Shown piece by piece: positions 49,548 through 60,658 of a DNA stretch of 64,000 nucleotides; the first letter of the stretch is position 1, and each line of letters starts with the position of its first letter. The notes beneath the pieces were generated by a model. That model was not told the origin of the DNA and did not search any database. It saw only the letters and a list, made by a program, of their open reading frames with translations. Origin of the DNA: Salvator merianae (lineage: Eukaryota; Chordata; Lepidosauria; Squamata; Teiidae); the NCBI GenBank assembly GCA_003586115.2, contig QVOM02000025.1:51249479-51313478 (forward strand), given 5' to 3'. The position numbers and the translations under genes were made by a program.

Positions 49548-49901
49548 GGCCCTTTCCACATAATGCACTTTATCTCGCACCATGCTGAATCAGGCTATTA
49601 TTAACCTGCAATATGAGAGCCTTTGAAATTGACAACTGGGGTGTTTTTGGACAGGTGTCCAGAAATGGCATATTTTTGGTGCTGCTTCTGGGTTCCCAGC
49701 CAAAATGGCACCAAGTGTGTTATCTAGCCCAAGGATGCATTCTGTCCAGATGCTATTCGTGGTCTGGTATACAGTCATAGACCTCTTCTGAATTGCTTAA
49801 GCAGCATATAGCACCAATTTGGTGCCATATCCAACTCCATAGCTCTGTCTGATGTGGACAGAGCATACTAGATGGTTCACTATTCCAGCACAGAAAGGGT
49901 C
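49548..49901. mobile_element. 354-bp short DNA transposon with TTA duplication
   Basis: The ends are GGCCCTTTCCACA and the complement (CAGAAAGGGTC), flanked by a perfect TTA duplication (49545-49547 and 49902-49904). The TTA duplication is the best local support for a PIF/Harbinger-type origin of the GGCCCTTTC-ended elements. Confidence 0.78.
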
Positions 49902-50143
49902 TTAGACACAAAGCTCACTGTGCAGCAAAGAAATATGGGTAATTTAATCCCTCAGATAGCTTTTCCAAATTATGCCCCACGCAACAGATACATAACTTAA
50001 ATACTCTGCCATGCATTAAAAATGGACAGTCACAGGATCACTTCAGCTTTACAATGATCCAACAGTCTCACCAGGTTGCTACTGTGAGAGCAGTGACCCC
50101 TGATATTGCTACCATGAGAGCTGGAGGCAGCACTCCACTTGGA

Positions 50144-50217
50144 AGCCTCACTTTGATCCCACAAAATTGCATTTTGATCTACAGTAGATCAAAAATCAGT
50201 AAGATCAAAGTGAGGCT
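50144..50217. repeat. Nested palindromes
   Basis: The outer arms AGCCTCACTTTGATC (50144-50158) and GATCAAAGTGAGGCT (50203-50217) are perfectly complementary. They enclose a perfect 23-base palindrome, TTTTGATCTAC-A-GTAGATCAAAA, centred at 50183. Confidence 0.9.
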
Positions 50218-50380
50218 GTGACTTCCGCACCAGGGCTTTCCCATTCAGAACCATTATCAACGAAGCACTTAATAAGCCATTTCTGCTGCGATTTTGACAA
50301 TGCAATACATTAGGAATACATAATAATGAACCTATAAGTAGTGGATACTCCAAAGATTATCATTTCTTCTGCAACCCTTT

Positions 50381-50400
50381 AAAAAAAAAAAAAAAAAAAA
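50381..50400. repeat. A20 homopolymer
   Basis: Twenty uninterrupted A residues. The upstream 49.9-50.38 kb shows no recognisable retroelement body. Confidence 0.95.
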
Positions 50401-51559
50401 CCTCTTAAAATCTTGTTCTTTAAGTGGAAATACTAATCTCACTCTGTCAATTCAAATCAACTTTAGACAACGTGAATCGTTACTTCCGGTATTATGAAAG
50501 TACTCAAAGAAGAAATCCATAATATACTATTTTGGATGTGAGTCTTGCTAAAATGTAGAAAATGTCTTCCAAAGCACTAGGAAGTACATTGTGAAATGAT
50601 AATGCAGATTGCATACAATTTTGCTTATCAGAATGCTTCTGTAATAAATAATTTATTACACAGAATTAGGTAAAAGCAAGCTTATAATATCTACAGATTT
50701 CTTTATTCAATCATCAGATCACATTACAGTTATCCTAATTCTGACAGGACCTAAGCTAATCATTTGTATGTTGAATTACATAAATATAGATTAAAGTGAA
50801 ATGCTACAGTTTCTTGCAAAGGTTAATTAATACCTATTCCAACAAATCCCTCCAAAACTTTAGTTTTATGAACTTTTAAAAAAATGTGTCTGTGTGCATG
50901 CATGCATAAAATATTTATCAGTTGTTGCAAGTTTGAGATTTAAAGCAGGAAATAAAGAATATTAATTGAATGACTTCTGCACACATATATCTATAATAAT
51001 CATAGTATGCTAGTGGTACATATGATAAAATGTCATCCAAGTCTGAACATCAAATAACAAGAAAGTGATAAGTAGAGATAACTTTTGAATTAATTAGCAT
51101 AATAAAAACTAATTAATACCCGCTCTCAACACATTGTGAAACATGCACATGGATGGACTGTTATGAGTCGGTTATCAAACTCAGAAGCCTAAAAAAAGTA
51201 GATTCACAACACCTGGATAAATTAATCCTAAAACTGTGGTCCAATGTGATCTGTGGTGTCTAGACAAGGTGCCATACCACTACCTATGAATTCCACATAA
51301 GCAGCATGTCAGCCATATGGTCATCCTACAATACTATCAAGACAAATAGCACAAGCAGACCCTTTGGAAGCCCCAATGTCTCTTTTTAAAAAATAACTGC
51401 ATTGCTTTGCAAAATATAAAACTACCACACTGCCTTTAAATTCTAAAAGACATATAAATTACAGAGAGAAAGTTGGAACAAAGTTAACTCCCCATCTCCT
51501 ACATGGAAACTACCAATTACCAATTAACATTCAGTTCCTCCTATTTGTCTGTTAATCTT
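50401..51559. other. Anonymous AT-rich DNA
   Basis: No recognised gene, RNA or repeat. Confidence 0.4.
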
Positions 51560-52880
51560 CTCTAGATGAAAGTCTTTCCTTGCTCATTCTTCAAAACCTA
51601 TGGTTACTAAATCCTTTTCTGTTTTTTGTAGAAAATCAATTCTTTATAAAAGTTGTCACAGCAGGCATGTTAATTGATCCATCTCTGCCAACCCTACCAT
51701 TTTAATGATCCTGTCCTCAATAGTTGGAATTTTATCAATTTCCATACCTGAGCATATAAAAGTCTTGCTGCACTATTTATTTATTTATTTATTTATTATT
51801 TGCATTTTTCTCCCACTCTATAACGAAAGGTATCAGAGCAGGCTACAACATATATATATATATATATATATATACATACAGAGAGAGAGAGAGATAAATG
51901 AACATATTATTGCACTGTATTATTGCAATAATATACAGTAATACATTATATTTCTGCAATGATCAATCAGAACCAATAAAAACATTTCTGACTTCCACTG
52001 CATCTATATTTTCCAAAAAATTGTATAACCACATATATCATTTAAGTACAGGTCCACCATAAATTATACAAAGTTCCCTCTTTTTTTCCACATTTCCAAC
52101 AAACATTAGAAATATCTTTATACATCCTTGTTAATTTTTGCCAGGCCATATACCATCTATGCATCATCTTATAAAAAAATATCTTTAAGGTTATAACAGA
52201 GAGTAATTTTTAGATTTTTAATCCACATTATCTCCCGCCGTTCCATCTATATATTATACTGAAAGTTACATACACATTTTATCATACATTATTTTACTTG
52301 TTCTTCCTCCATTTCCTATTTCAACAATAGTATATATGTTTTAGCAATCATCTGCTCATAATTCTGTTTCCCACTCCAACTTCTATTGTGTAAACTGAAA
52401 GTTATTTTTGACCAGATTGAACCATTCCAATTAGTAGGCATACATAAACCATTGTACATTATATCTTCCTAGTAACAGCTTATTTTCATAATATAACCCA
52501 CTTTGTTTTTATTTTTATTCATAGATCTTTATAGATTAGTCACTCCTCTTTAATCTTAGATTCTCTTCCTGTGTTGATATCCAAAATGGCATTTTCATAC
52601 ACAATCTAATTTTATATTTATTCCATATCTTTAACAGTGCATTTCTAAGTGATTCTTAAAGCTAACATTCACTTTAACTTTGCCATAACACAAGTAACCA
52701 TGCCACCCAATTCTTAAATCATGCCCTTTCAATTGCAATAATGCTATATCTTTTAACATGTCAAACAAGAAGCTGCAAAAAAATGCTGCACCAGAAACAA
52801 AGACTGGCCAAAGCCACTTCTTCCATTCATTCAATTTGTAAAGTAGTTTGACCAATGTGACTGTTCAGGATAAAGTGACC
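51560..52880 (-). pseudogene. L1 LINE ORF2 C-terminal relic
   Basis: Minus-strand reading follows the C-terminal third of L1 ORF2. About 52760-52640 reads KGHDLRIGWHGYLCYGKVKV, the 'W.AYLWYGKxKV' region. About 52170-52060 reads MMHRWYMAWQKLTRMYKDIS then 'CWKCGKKEGTLYNLWWTC', the conserved 'YRWYLTPxxLxxMY...CWRC...GTxxHMWWxC' motif. About 51715-51640 reads KIPTIEDRIIKMVGLAEMDQ, the final ORF2 segment. Stops and frameshifts are numerous. A separate LINE/SINE tail with simple repeats is inserted at 51775-51910. It is older than the L1 insert at 14881. Confidence 0.88.
51775..51910 (-). repeat. LINE/SINE tail plus simple repeats inserted in L1
   Basis: (TTTA)n at 51775-51800, then the complement of the CCTGAGACC-type tail (TTTCTCCCACTCTATAACG), then (TA)n at 51849-51874 and (GA)n near 51880-51893. 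TGCACT occurs on both sides (51769-51774 and 51911-51916), a possible short target duplication. Confidence 0.6.
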
Positions 52881-53904
52881 CACTTCTATATAGACAGTGA
52901 TCAAACATAACAAAAGGGATGCCTCAGAGAGACAGTGTGTGGCTCTTGTGTCCCCATGCTTCTCTAAACCACCTTTTCTAGCATAGAATGTGCATGAGAG
53001 GAAAGAACAGACTGGTATGTGAACAATCCCATCACAAAGGCTTCCAATAAGACACCTCTGATATGCCTTTTTTTTTTCTGTGTCTGATCACAGCCATAGT
53101 TACAATATGGCATAGTTACAATATGGCAATATCAGTACTGATTTTCAGTTGCCTTTAAATTGTTTTAAATGAGATCCTAACTTTTTAGGTTTTATGGGTT
53201 TTTATTTATTTTGCATGTTTTCAGTCATACAATATGGAAATGCAAAACAAAAAACAATAACAATAACAATAGAATCATACAGGCCATTTAAGTGATAAAA
53301 GGCTACTTACTGCTTCATACAGGAATCTGTATCAAACTGCCTCCAAGAGATTTTTACTAAACCACTGTAAGAACAGATCTAGTGGTGGAAAAGCCACTAT
53401 TACTCTAGGAAATCCCTTTTTGCTGTGGTATTGCACTTAAAACTGAATCTGTCTTGTTTTAACTTAAGCACATTATTCTATTTCCTCCTACATTCTGAAT
53501 TATGTGGATGTGTTGGTGTATGACCATGAGAATCATTTTTTTGGGAACTATAAAAATACTGCAATCTTAATACTCCATCTTTTCTTCTGAAGCCTGTGCT
53601 GTTCTCAGGCTGCATCCACACACATTTTAAAAAGCTCAGAGTTCCTTTTTAAAAAAGTGGCTTCGAGATGGTAGAATGTGGACCACATTAAAGACCAGAT
53701 AATGCCCTTTGGAAGTGCATTTCCTCACCGTTTATGTGCATAAAGGTGCTAGCATGCAGATGCTACCACATCAAAGCTGAGTTTTATTATTATAGTTATT
53801 ATTATATGTAGGTATAGCCTCAAAAACAAAAAGTTGCATTTTGAGAAAAGCGTACTGGCTTTGTCCCCCTCCCCCTCTTCATGTTGAAAGAGCTACTTAC
53901 CTAT
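52881..53904. other. Anonymous DNA
   Basis: No gene recognised. A partnerless GGCTGCATCCACAC end lies near 53609. Confidence 0.4.
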
Positions 53905-54240
53905 TATCATCATCATCATCATCGTTACATTTATATTCCATCCTTCACCCAAAGGTTCCAGTCTGGGTCACAACATACAATAAAAATGCAAGCATTAAAA
54001 CACACTTAAAATGTAGCTTTCCCACCCTCTCTTCCTTCCTTCCACCCTAGCAAGACTACATTCAGAGGAAACTATGCATTGAGACCAGGGTGAAGAGGTA
54101 TGTTTTAACCAGGCACTGAAAACCTTATAAATTTAGCACCTAGCGTACCTCCATGCAGGGGATATTCCACAGTTATGGAGCCACCACAGAAAGACCCTCA
54201 CACATGCTACAACCTTACACACCTGCCTGCCATGGCCAGC
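53905..54240 (-). pseudogene. CR1/L2-type LINE 3' end
   Basis: On the minus strand, about 54205-54135 gives RVFLWWLHNCGISPAWRYAR, a frame-decayed version of the 'FSVVAPxLWNxLPxxxR' motif, followed by a 'CLVKTYLF' end near 54110. The 3' UTR ends with CCAGACTGGAACCTTTGGGT and an (ATG)n tail, seen as (ATC)n at 53917-53934 on the plus strand. It abuts the hAT transposase relic and may have removed that gene's 5' part. Confidence 0.7.
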
Positions 54241-54767
54241 AACTCTCCCTTCCCTCCTGCCTAGCAGTCTAGCCTTTCTAAGATTATCGCCCTCTATGAT
54301 CAACCACTGTTTGTGGTGGAGAATGCTGGTTTCCACTGGATACTCTGCTTGCTTGCCCCTGACTACAAGATACCACTGGCGTAGCGAGGGTGAGGCGGGG
54401 GGGCGGAGCGCCCCGGGCAGCGCGTTTTCCAGGGCGTCCGGCCCATGGAAGCCAAGGCCCCGCCCAGCGGCGCCCGCGCTCGTCGCCCCGGGCGGCCTGC
54501 CCAGCAGCGGCCACACTAGTTGCCCCGGCCCGCCCGGCGTGCGTGTGGGCGGAGCCAGCGAGCATGCATGCGTGCAGGCAGGGCCATCAAGGCCGCCGCC
54601 GGGCAGGCCGGGGCGAGGAGCGTGGCCGCCGCCGGGCGGGCCGGGGCGAGGAGCGAGGCCCCGCCGGGTAGGCCGGGGTGAGGAGCGAGGTCGCCGCTGG
54701 GCGGGTCGGGTTGGGGAGCACAATCCCCGCCGGGCGGGCCGGGGCGAGGAGCGAGGGCGCCGCCGGG

Positions 54768-55379
54768 NNNNNNNNNNNNNNNNNNNNNNNNNNNNNNNNN
54801 NNNNNNNNNNNNNNNNNNNNNNNNNNNNNNNNNNNNNNNNNNNNNNNNNNNNNNNNNNNNNNNNNNNNNNNNNNNNNNNNNNNNNNNNNNNNNNNNNNNN
54901 NNNNNNNNNNNNNNNNNNNNNNNNNNNNNNNNNNNNNNNNNNNNNNNNNNNNNNNNNNNNNNNNNNNNNNNNNNNNNNNNNNNNNNNNNNNNNNNNNNNN
55001 NNNNNNNNNNNNNNNNNNNNNNNNNNNNNNNNNNNNNNNNNNNNNNNNNNNNNNNNNNNNNNNNNNNNNNNNNNNNNNNNNNNNNNNNNNNNNNNNNNNN
55101 NNNNNNNNNNNNNNNNNNNNNNNNNNNNNNNNNNNNNNNNNNNNNNNNNNNNNNNNNNNNNNNNNNNNNNNNNNNNNNNNNNNNNNNNNNNNNNNNNNNN
55201 NNNNNNNNNNNNNNNNNNNNNNNNNNNNNNNNNNNNNNNNNNNNNNNNNNNNNNNNNNNNNNNNNNNNNNNNNNNNNNNNNNNNNNNNNNNNNNNNNNNN
55301 NNNNNNNNNNNNNNNNNNNNNNNNNNNNNNNNNNNNNNNNNNNNNNNNNNNNNNNNNNNNNNNNNNNNNNNNNNNNNNN
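54768..55379. other. Assembly gap (612 N)
   Basis: A run of N within the 33-bp CpG-rich array. The number of repeat units is therefore unknown. Confidence 0.99.
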
Positions 55380-55680
55380 CGCCGGGCGGGCCGGGGCGAC
55401 GAGCGAGGGCGCCGCCGGGCGGGCCGGGGTGAGGAGCGAGGCTGCCGCCGGGCGGGTCGGGGCGAGGAGTGAGGCCGCCGCCGGGCGGGTCGGGGAGCGC
55501 GATCCCCGCCGGGCGGGCCGGGGAGACAAGCGAGGGTGCCGCCGGGCGGGCCGGGGCGAGGCCCGAGGCCGCCGCCGGGTGGGTCGGGGCGAGGAGCACG
55601 GCCGCCGCCGGGCGGGTCGCGGCGAGGAGCGCGATCCCCGCCGGGCGGGCCGGGGCGAGGAGCGAGGCCGCCGCTGGCCG
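55380..55680. repeat. 33-bp CpG-rich minisatellite
   Basis: Units of the type GCCGGGCGGGCCGGGGCGAG repeat every 33 bp with base variants and occasional indels. The same unit type occurs left of the gap at 54590-54767. Confidence 0.9.
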
Positions 55681-57420
55681 GGGCGACGAGCGGGGCATGC
55701 GCGTTCGCTGGCCCCGCCCACACGCATGCGCAGTCGCTGGCCCCGCCCACACGCATGCGCAGTCGCTGGCCCCGCCCCTAGCCCCGGGCGTCAAAATGGC
55801 GAGTAGCCCCGGGTGTCAAAGCGGCTCGCTACGCCACTGCAAGATACCCTCAAGCACCATGTTCAGTAGGAGCAGGTGCCCTCCCTGTATAATAAGTGCA
55901 GGGAGGCAGTGCAGGAATGGATGTCACACACTGCCATCTGTCCCTGTCCAATCATGCATTTCACTGCCAATCTGTGGGCCAGAAGCAGAGGATTGCACGG
56001 CTCTTTCCTCTCCTTCACTGTGCACTGGTCGGGGGGAGGAGAGAGACAATGATGTTGCAGCCAGTGCTGGCATTGGTTCTCAAGCTCCCTTGCTGGCAGT
56101 GAAGCCCCTTTGGGCCTTCCTGTATGTGGAGGAGCTTGATAGCACCCACAGTGCTGATCACCTCTCAGAGGCCATGACCCATCAAGTGAGAGGTTGGTTG
56201 AGCCAGGATATGCCCTCTCACTGACAGTGGGAAGAATATAATCAAGGTAGCTGGCCTGGTGGGGTTTGTAAGTGTCACTTGTATGTCTCACACTCTCCAC
56301 CTGGTCATGACGGACGCTCTTGGACTCTCTGGGCTGGCATCCAGGAGTGCAGTCCCTGCTGATGCTTCTGCCACTTCTATGGGAGCCATTGTGAAGAGGT
56401 GCCACAGGAAGGCTTCCCATTTTCAGTGGAGTAGTAGTGTATGGATGCTGCTCCACCAGACCCAGGAGGAGAATCTCCTTCTGGAACATCTGATCCCCAC
56501 AGATGCTCCCTCCTGGTGAAACTCCACTTATATCTTACCCTAGCATCTGCTGGAGCAACAGCCCGCCATTCACACGCTCTCTATGAGGCATAACATGGAG
56601 GAGTACAGTCTGTCCTTGGAGGACTGGCACATTATCATGGATGCTGTGAAGGCACTCAGATTCTTTGATCAGCTGACAAGGAAACTGAGTTGTGAGACAG
56701 CAATGCTGAGCATGGCACTGCTGAGTGTGGTTGCCTTGCACAAGCACCTCAGTGGGCTTCAGTCACAGCTGACCACTGAAGCTGGCTCGGTCTTGGTAGG
56801 TTGGCTGCAGGCTGCAGTTGAGGAAAGGTTGATCAAGCCCTTGAGAAAGAAGTCTGTGGCTGTTTTGGCAAGCCTTCTTGATCCAAGGGTTGAGGAGGGA
56901 GCTATCCCTGCCCATGAATTCCCTTGGTAAAGAGAGCAGCTAGGAGAGTTCAGGCAGAGAGGTTGGGCCACGTGTCAGAGAGTGGAGTGCATCTCCTGCT
57001 TCACAGTGCATCTCCTGCTTCCAGTGGTGGAAGTTCCCCTTTGGCTCATGATAGCAGTGGGCCCAGCAGTGCAGCTTCCAAGGAAAGACATGAGGTGTGT
57101 GACAAGGCACTATCTGACTCTGTTTGAAGTTTTCAGCTTCAGTGACTTGTCCATGAAATGGGGGCAGCCACTCTGCAGTATCTAGAAGGGGCAGTGGGAG
57201 GCACGTTTTTGGCAAAGCATTGCCAAATCTGGCCGGATTTGGAAGCTATTGCCCGGAGGTACCTGTTCACTCCACTGACATCTGTGCAGAGTGAGAGGCT
57301 GGTGACATGGTGACATCCTATCGCTCTCACATAGGTGCTTGGCTTGTGGAGCAGCTCATCTTCTTAAAGGCCAATCTGCCCCTGCTGGGCTTTCCCGAGC
57401 TGCCTTTGGGGGATGGATGA

Positions 57421-57703
57421 CCAGGTCATGGGTGATTCTTTCTCACTCCTACTGCACCAAGGGCAACTGAGAAAAAAAAAAAAGGACTAGGTGTGCCAAT
57501 ACTTTCCAAAGAAAACGTTAACAAAAGAAAGCACAAAAAAGGCACAAAAAAGTAAAAAAGAAAGACACAAAGTAAGGGGAAAACAGCATTGAATAAAGAG
57601 GAAATCAGAATCTTAAAAAATGAAAACCAGAAAAGGAAAAAAGAGGAAAGGAGGCAGGGATGGAGAGGTAGAAAAGAAATCCTACTTGCACTGTCTCTCT
57701 CTT

Positions 57704-57738
<35 letters not shown>

Positions 57739-58239
57739 AACACACACCCCAATGATGCCAGGCCACTGATGAAATGGCGTATGCTCAGTGCCCTGGGCCA
57801 GCACCCATCAGGGTCAGTACCCAAGGGCCAGTACCAGTCTGAAGCCTTAGCCGAGGTGGACAAACCCTACAAGTGAAACTGCTAGAGCAGCAGCTTCTCC
57901 ATTCTCCATTCCCCAATCCATCAGACAGCCAGTGCCACCCTTGTCCCAGAGATCTTCCTTCACTGTTCTAGTGCTAAAGTAAGCCACAAGCCTTTGCCAG
58001 AGTAAACAACTCTGTCTGTTGATACTTTTGCTGACGTGGGGGAAACCTGGCGTCTGTATCTGAATCCATACCAGTAGTACATCTTACTTTGGCCTACTCC
58101 TCCTCAGAGTCAGCTGTACTACTACACAGGGAGACACAGAGTCAGTGAGACAGTAGAAGAATATGATAGCAAAGCAAGCAGCAGCTTAGCTAATAGGTAA
58201 AGGAAAGCAAGAATACAGTGTTTGGAAAAGGCTTTCATT
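57421..58239. other. 3' flank of hAT relic with simple repeats
   Basis: Follows the transposase stop at 57420. A-rich stretch at 57470-57660 and (TC)n(AC)n at 57692-57750. No gene recognised. It could be the 3' UTR of the autonomous hAT element, but no terminus is seen before 58240. Confidence 0.45.
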
Positions 58240-58691
58240 TAGGGACATGCATTCATTGGTTGTGATTTCTTCATGGTAGCTGTGGGGATGCTGTGACATA
58301 AGAGGTGGACAGGGGCACTTATTTCAGTCAGGATTTTCTTTCCAGCCTCACAATTGGCCATGGCCAAGCAGCAGAAGGATCCTCTGCTGCTTGGCACAAT
58401 GGTCCCCAGGGCACCCCCAGAGCTCCACATCAAATTTAGACCCTGCAGCTCTAACAGGGCACCAACTGTGCCCCCTCGGGACTCTGAACAATTCTATTGG
58501 CTGAACTGTGGTCCCACTGCACCCCTCTGCCAGCTCTCCTGACACCTTTCTTTTGCGAAAAAAAATCATCAAACCTCACATCAAAATCAAAAATGGCATT
58601 TTTTGCAGTCACGTTTTCAATCCAAAACAAAGCTTGCTGGTTTTTTATTTGCTGGAAAGTGAAAAGCAGAAAAGCTTTGTGCACATCCCTA
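58240..58691. mobile_element. hAT-like MITE, TAGGGAYRTGCA ends
   Basis: The left end TAGGGACATGCATTCATT and the right end the complement of TAGGGATGTGCACAAAGC, the same terminal type as 4145 and 37682. The 8-bp flanks (CTTTCATT, TAGTCTAT) do not match well. Alternatively the right end could be the 3' terminus of the autonomous hAT whose transposase lies upstream. Confidence 0.6.
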
Positions 58692-60319
58692 TAGTCTATC
58701 CCTCCAAGACTTTTTAACAGCTAATGGAAAGCTGCATCCAGACAGCCAGGAAAAAGGCTGTCTGTTGGGTGGGAGGCCCAGAATCAGGGAACCACCGCAG
58801 AGGCAAAAGTTGCAGCAGTCACATGGAGATATTTTGCAGCTTGCCAAATCCAACCACGTGTTGTGGTTTAGCATTAGACTAGGTATGGGCCCAAAAGTTG
58901 GCAATTTTGGGTCCAACAGTAAACTGGGATAGGTAGAAACTGTCCCTGGTAGCTCCCCTCTTCCACTGTCACTTTATAGCAGAGAAGGAGGTAAATCCTT
59001 GCACAATCTGCCCCTCAAGAGTGGTTCACCCTGCCTTTTCCTGAGGCAGCTCTGAGAGTGTATTGTGGGTCTTCAAGATGGTCTATCAACTAGATGCAGG
59101 CAGGTGTATTTACCCATCAAGCCCATATGCATGCAGATGAACTCATAGAGTACCCATTCAGACTTTACAATGTATTTTTTTTTATAAAAACAAGTGTAAA
59201 AAGTATTACAGTCTTAGTTTTCAGGGTATGGATATCTTGTTTATGAAGGAAATTGGCTATTACCATTCTAAAGCACTTAGCAAGTAGCCAGAGAATACAT
59301 ATGCCAGTATTAAAAAGATTTATATAACTATAGTTATATAACTATTCAGCAAACATCACAAAGCACCTTTTCAAGGCTTTTCAACCCACTGCAACATTCA
59401 AAAGCAGTGCTGAATCTGATCTGTTTATACTTTCATTCAAATACATGTAAAAGAATGCAAGGCATTTGGAAATATAAAGTATCATAGAAAGGAAGCAGAC
59501 ATTCTAGATAAAAGTACTTAAGATTAATTTAACATGCACAGGATTTCCCAATTAAAACTTTCACATTAGCGCTGCATTTTAAACAGTTAATCTCCTAATG
59601 AGACATCCCCAGCAATGAAAAGTGAATTGCAGGATTCAATATGGCCTTGAGGCCTGCGTGTACATCTGGAAATGGCTTCAGTTCTTGCAAAAGCTTATTT
59701 ATGTGATTTTGTGAAAAATATCTAAAATGAAAGTGCCATACTGCCACCTAATGTTACTAGATTATTTTTTGTGTCACTTACATCTGGCTTTATTCATAAA
59801 GTAATCATTGTAAGTTTTACTTGAAAAATTGGAACTTGTAATCAGTTCTTCTTTTTCCAAAGAGAGATGGTGAACATATGTAGAAATTTCTTTTTGAATA
59901 CTGAATAATATAGAAAAGTAAAATTATGCATAGGGGTACACCAAAGAATTCACTCTTGGGAATTATTCTTGTCTTGTATGCTGACTTCCAACTGTTATCA
60001 AGACAGGGTAAATTAGTAATGCCTGCTTCTGTTTTTTCAGTAAGGTATTCCTTTTGGAACAGAAATCGACAATCATTTTTTCTAAAAATCTGAATAATAG
60101 AGTGACACACACAAAATACTTTCATGGAGTACAAGGCATCTAAAGAATTAACTTAAACGGAAAATAGACATAGAAGAAAAATTTACTTAGTTTACTTATA
60201 GGAGCAAATTTACAAAATTTGCACTTGTCGAACTACAGTAGATCTGTCCATAAAGTAAATTTGTTTAATGTAGATTCACTATTAAATATTTAAGAAATTG
60301 TAACTATACTTTTCATTAA
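58692..60319. other. Anonymous DNA
   Basis: No gene recognised. A partnerless GCTGCATCCAGACAGCC end lies at about 58732. A minus-strand open frame at 59817-60134 has no known motif. Confidence 0.4.
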
Positions 60320-60658
60320 GGCTGCATCCAGGTAGCGAAAGGAAAAATGTGGGACTTGTTTAGATCATGTAATATCCTCTCACCATCCCTACCAAATGGC
60401 TGGGCAAAATTGCAGAGCAAATATGGACCCTTATCTATCTGGACACTTGTTTCTGTATTGGTGTGCTTCATACTTCCAATATATTGCTGGTGTGAAATAC
60501 CCAGAAGTGCACAATTGCTGGCCCTTGTCCCGGGGCAGGAGCCATTTTCTGCTCAGTTGCAGGCCTGCACCTGTGTGGTGGCCATTTTCTCCAGAGGATC
60601 TGGGGAGCAAGCATCCAGACAGGTAATTCCATATTTTAGGCCCTGTCTGGATGCAGCC
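60320..60658. mobile_element. 339-bp short DNA transposon, GGCTGCATCCAG ends, TAA duplication
   Basis: The ends are GGCTGCATCCAGGTAG and the complement of GGCTGCATCCAGACAG, flanked by a perfect TAA duplication (60317-60319 and 60659-60661). TAA fits the TWA preference of PIF/Harbinger. Its ends match the 130-bp foldback at 27332. It has no coding domain. Confidence 0.8.

Larger units (their letters stand above)
54374..55839. mobile_element. GC-rich non-autonomous hAT element, copy 2, inserted in transposase relic
   Basis: The ends are CACTGGCGTAGCGA and TCGCTACGCCACTG, with a perfect 8-bp duplication CAAGATAC at 54366-54373 and 55840-55847. Internal sequence is a CpG-rich array of 33-bp units (starts at 55381, 55414, 55447 and 55480, then with indels). 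Near the right end are two 29-bp units carrying ACGCATGCGCAGTCGC (55721 and 55750). It is the same family as 38713-39575, in the opposite orientation. It is non-coding; the 33-bp period, a multiple of three, explains the long stop-free frames. Confidence 0.94.
54280..57420 (+). pseudogene. hAT transposase pseudogene, split by another hAT element
   Basis: A cut-and-paste transposase of hAT/ZBED type, dead. 54280-54373 reads ALYDQPLFVVENAGF then 'LLAPDYKI', and continues in frame after the insert at 55848 (PSSTMFSRS). 55954-56028 reads MHFTANLWARSRGLHGSF then 'LSFTVHW', the 'TTDxWTS...TVHW' region, with the usual catalytic Asp replaced by Asn. 56099-56224 carries AFLYVEELDSTHSADHLSEA. 56280-56309 reads CMSHTLHLVM, the C..H motif. 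56583-56930 carries LSLEDWHIIMDAVKALRFFD and LASLLDPRVEE. 57227-57310 reads DLEAIARRYLFTPLTSVQSE, and 57346-57420 LIFLKANLPLL, the dimerisation domain. At least three frame changes and internal stops occur. The BED zinc finger is absent. Confidence 0.93.

Noticed and set aside
54133..55806. Very long stop-free frames (up to about 550 codons) on both strands
   Set aside because: They run through 612 N and a 33-bp GC-rich array. A period divisible by three keeps all frames open, and the translations are Arg/Pro/Gly/Ala repeats. The span is a hAT element with TSDs.
54280..57420. Domesticated ZBED-type host gene
   Set aside because: Multiple frame changes, stops, a substituted catalytic-region residue and a 1.5-kb insertion argue against a maintained protein.
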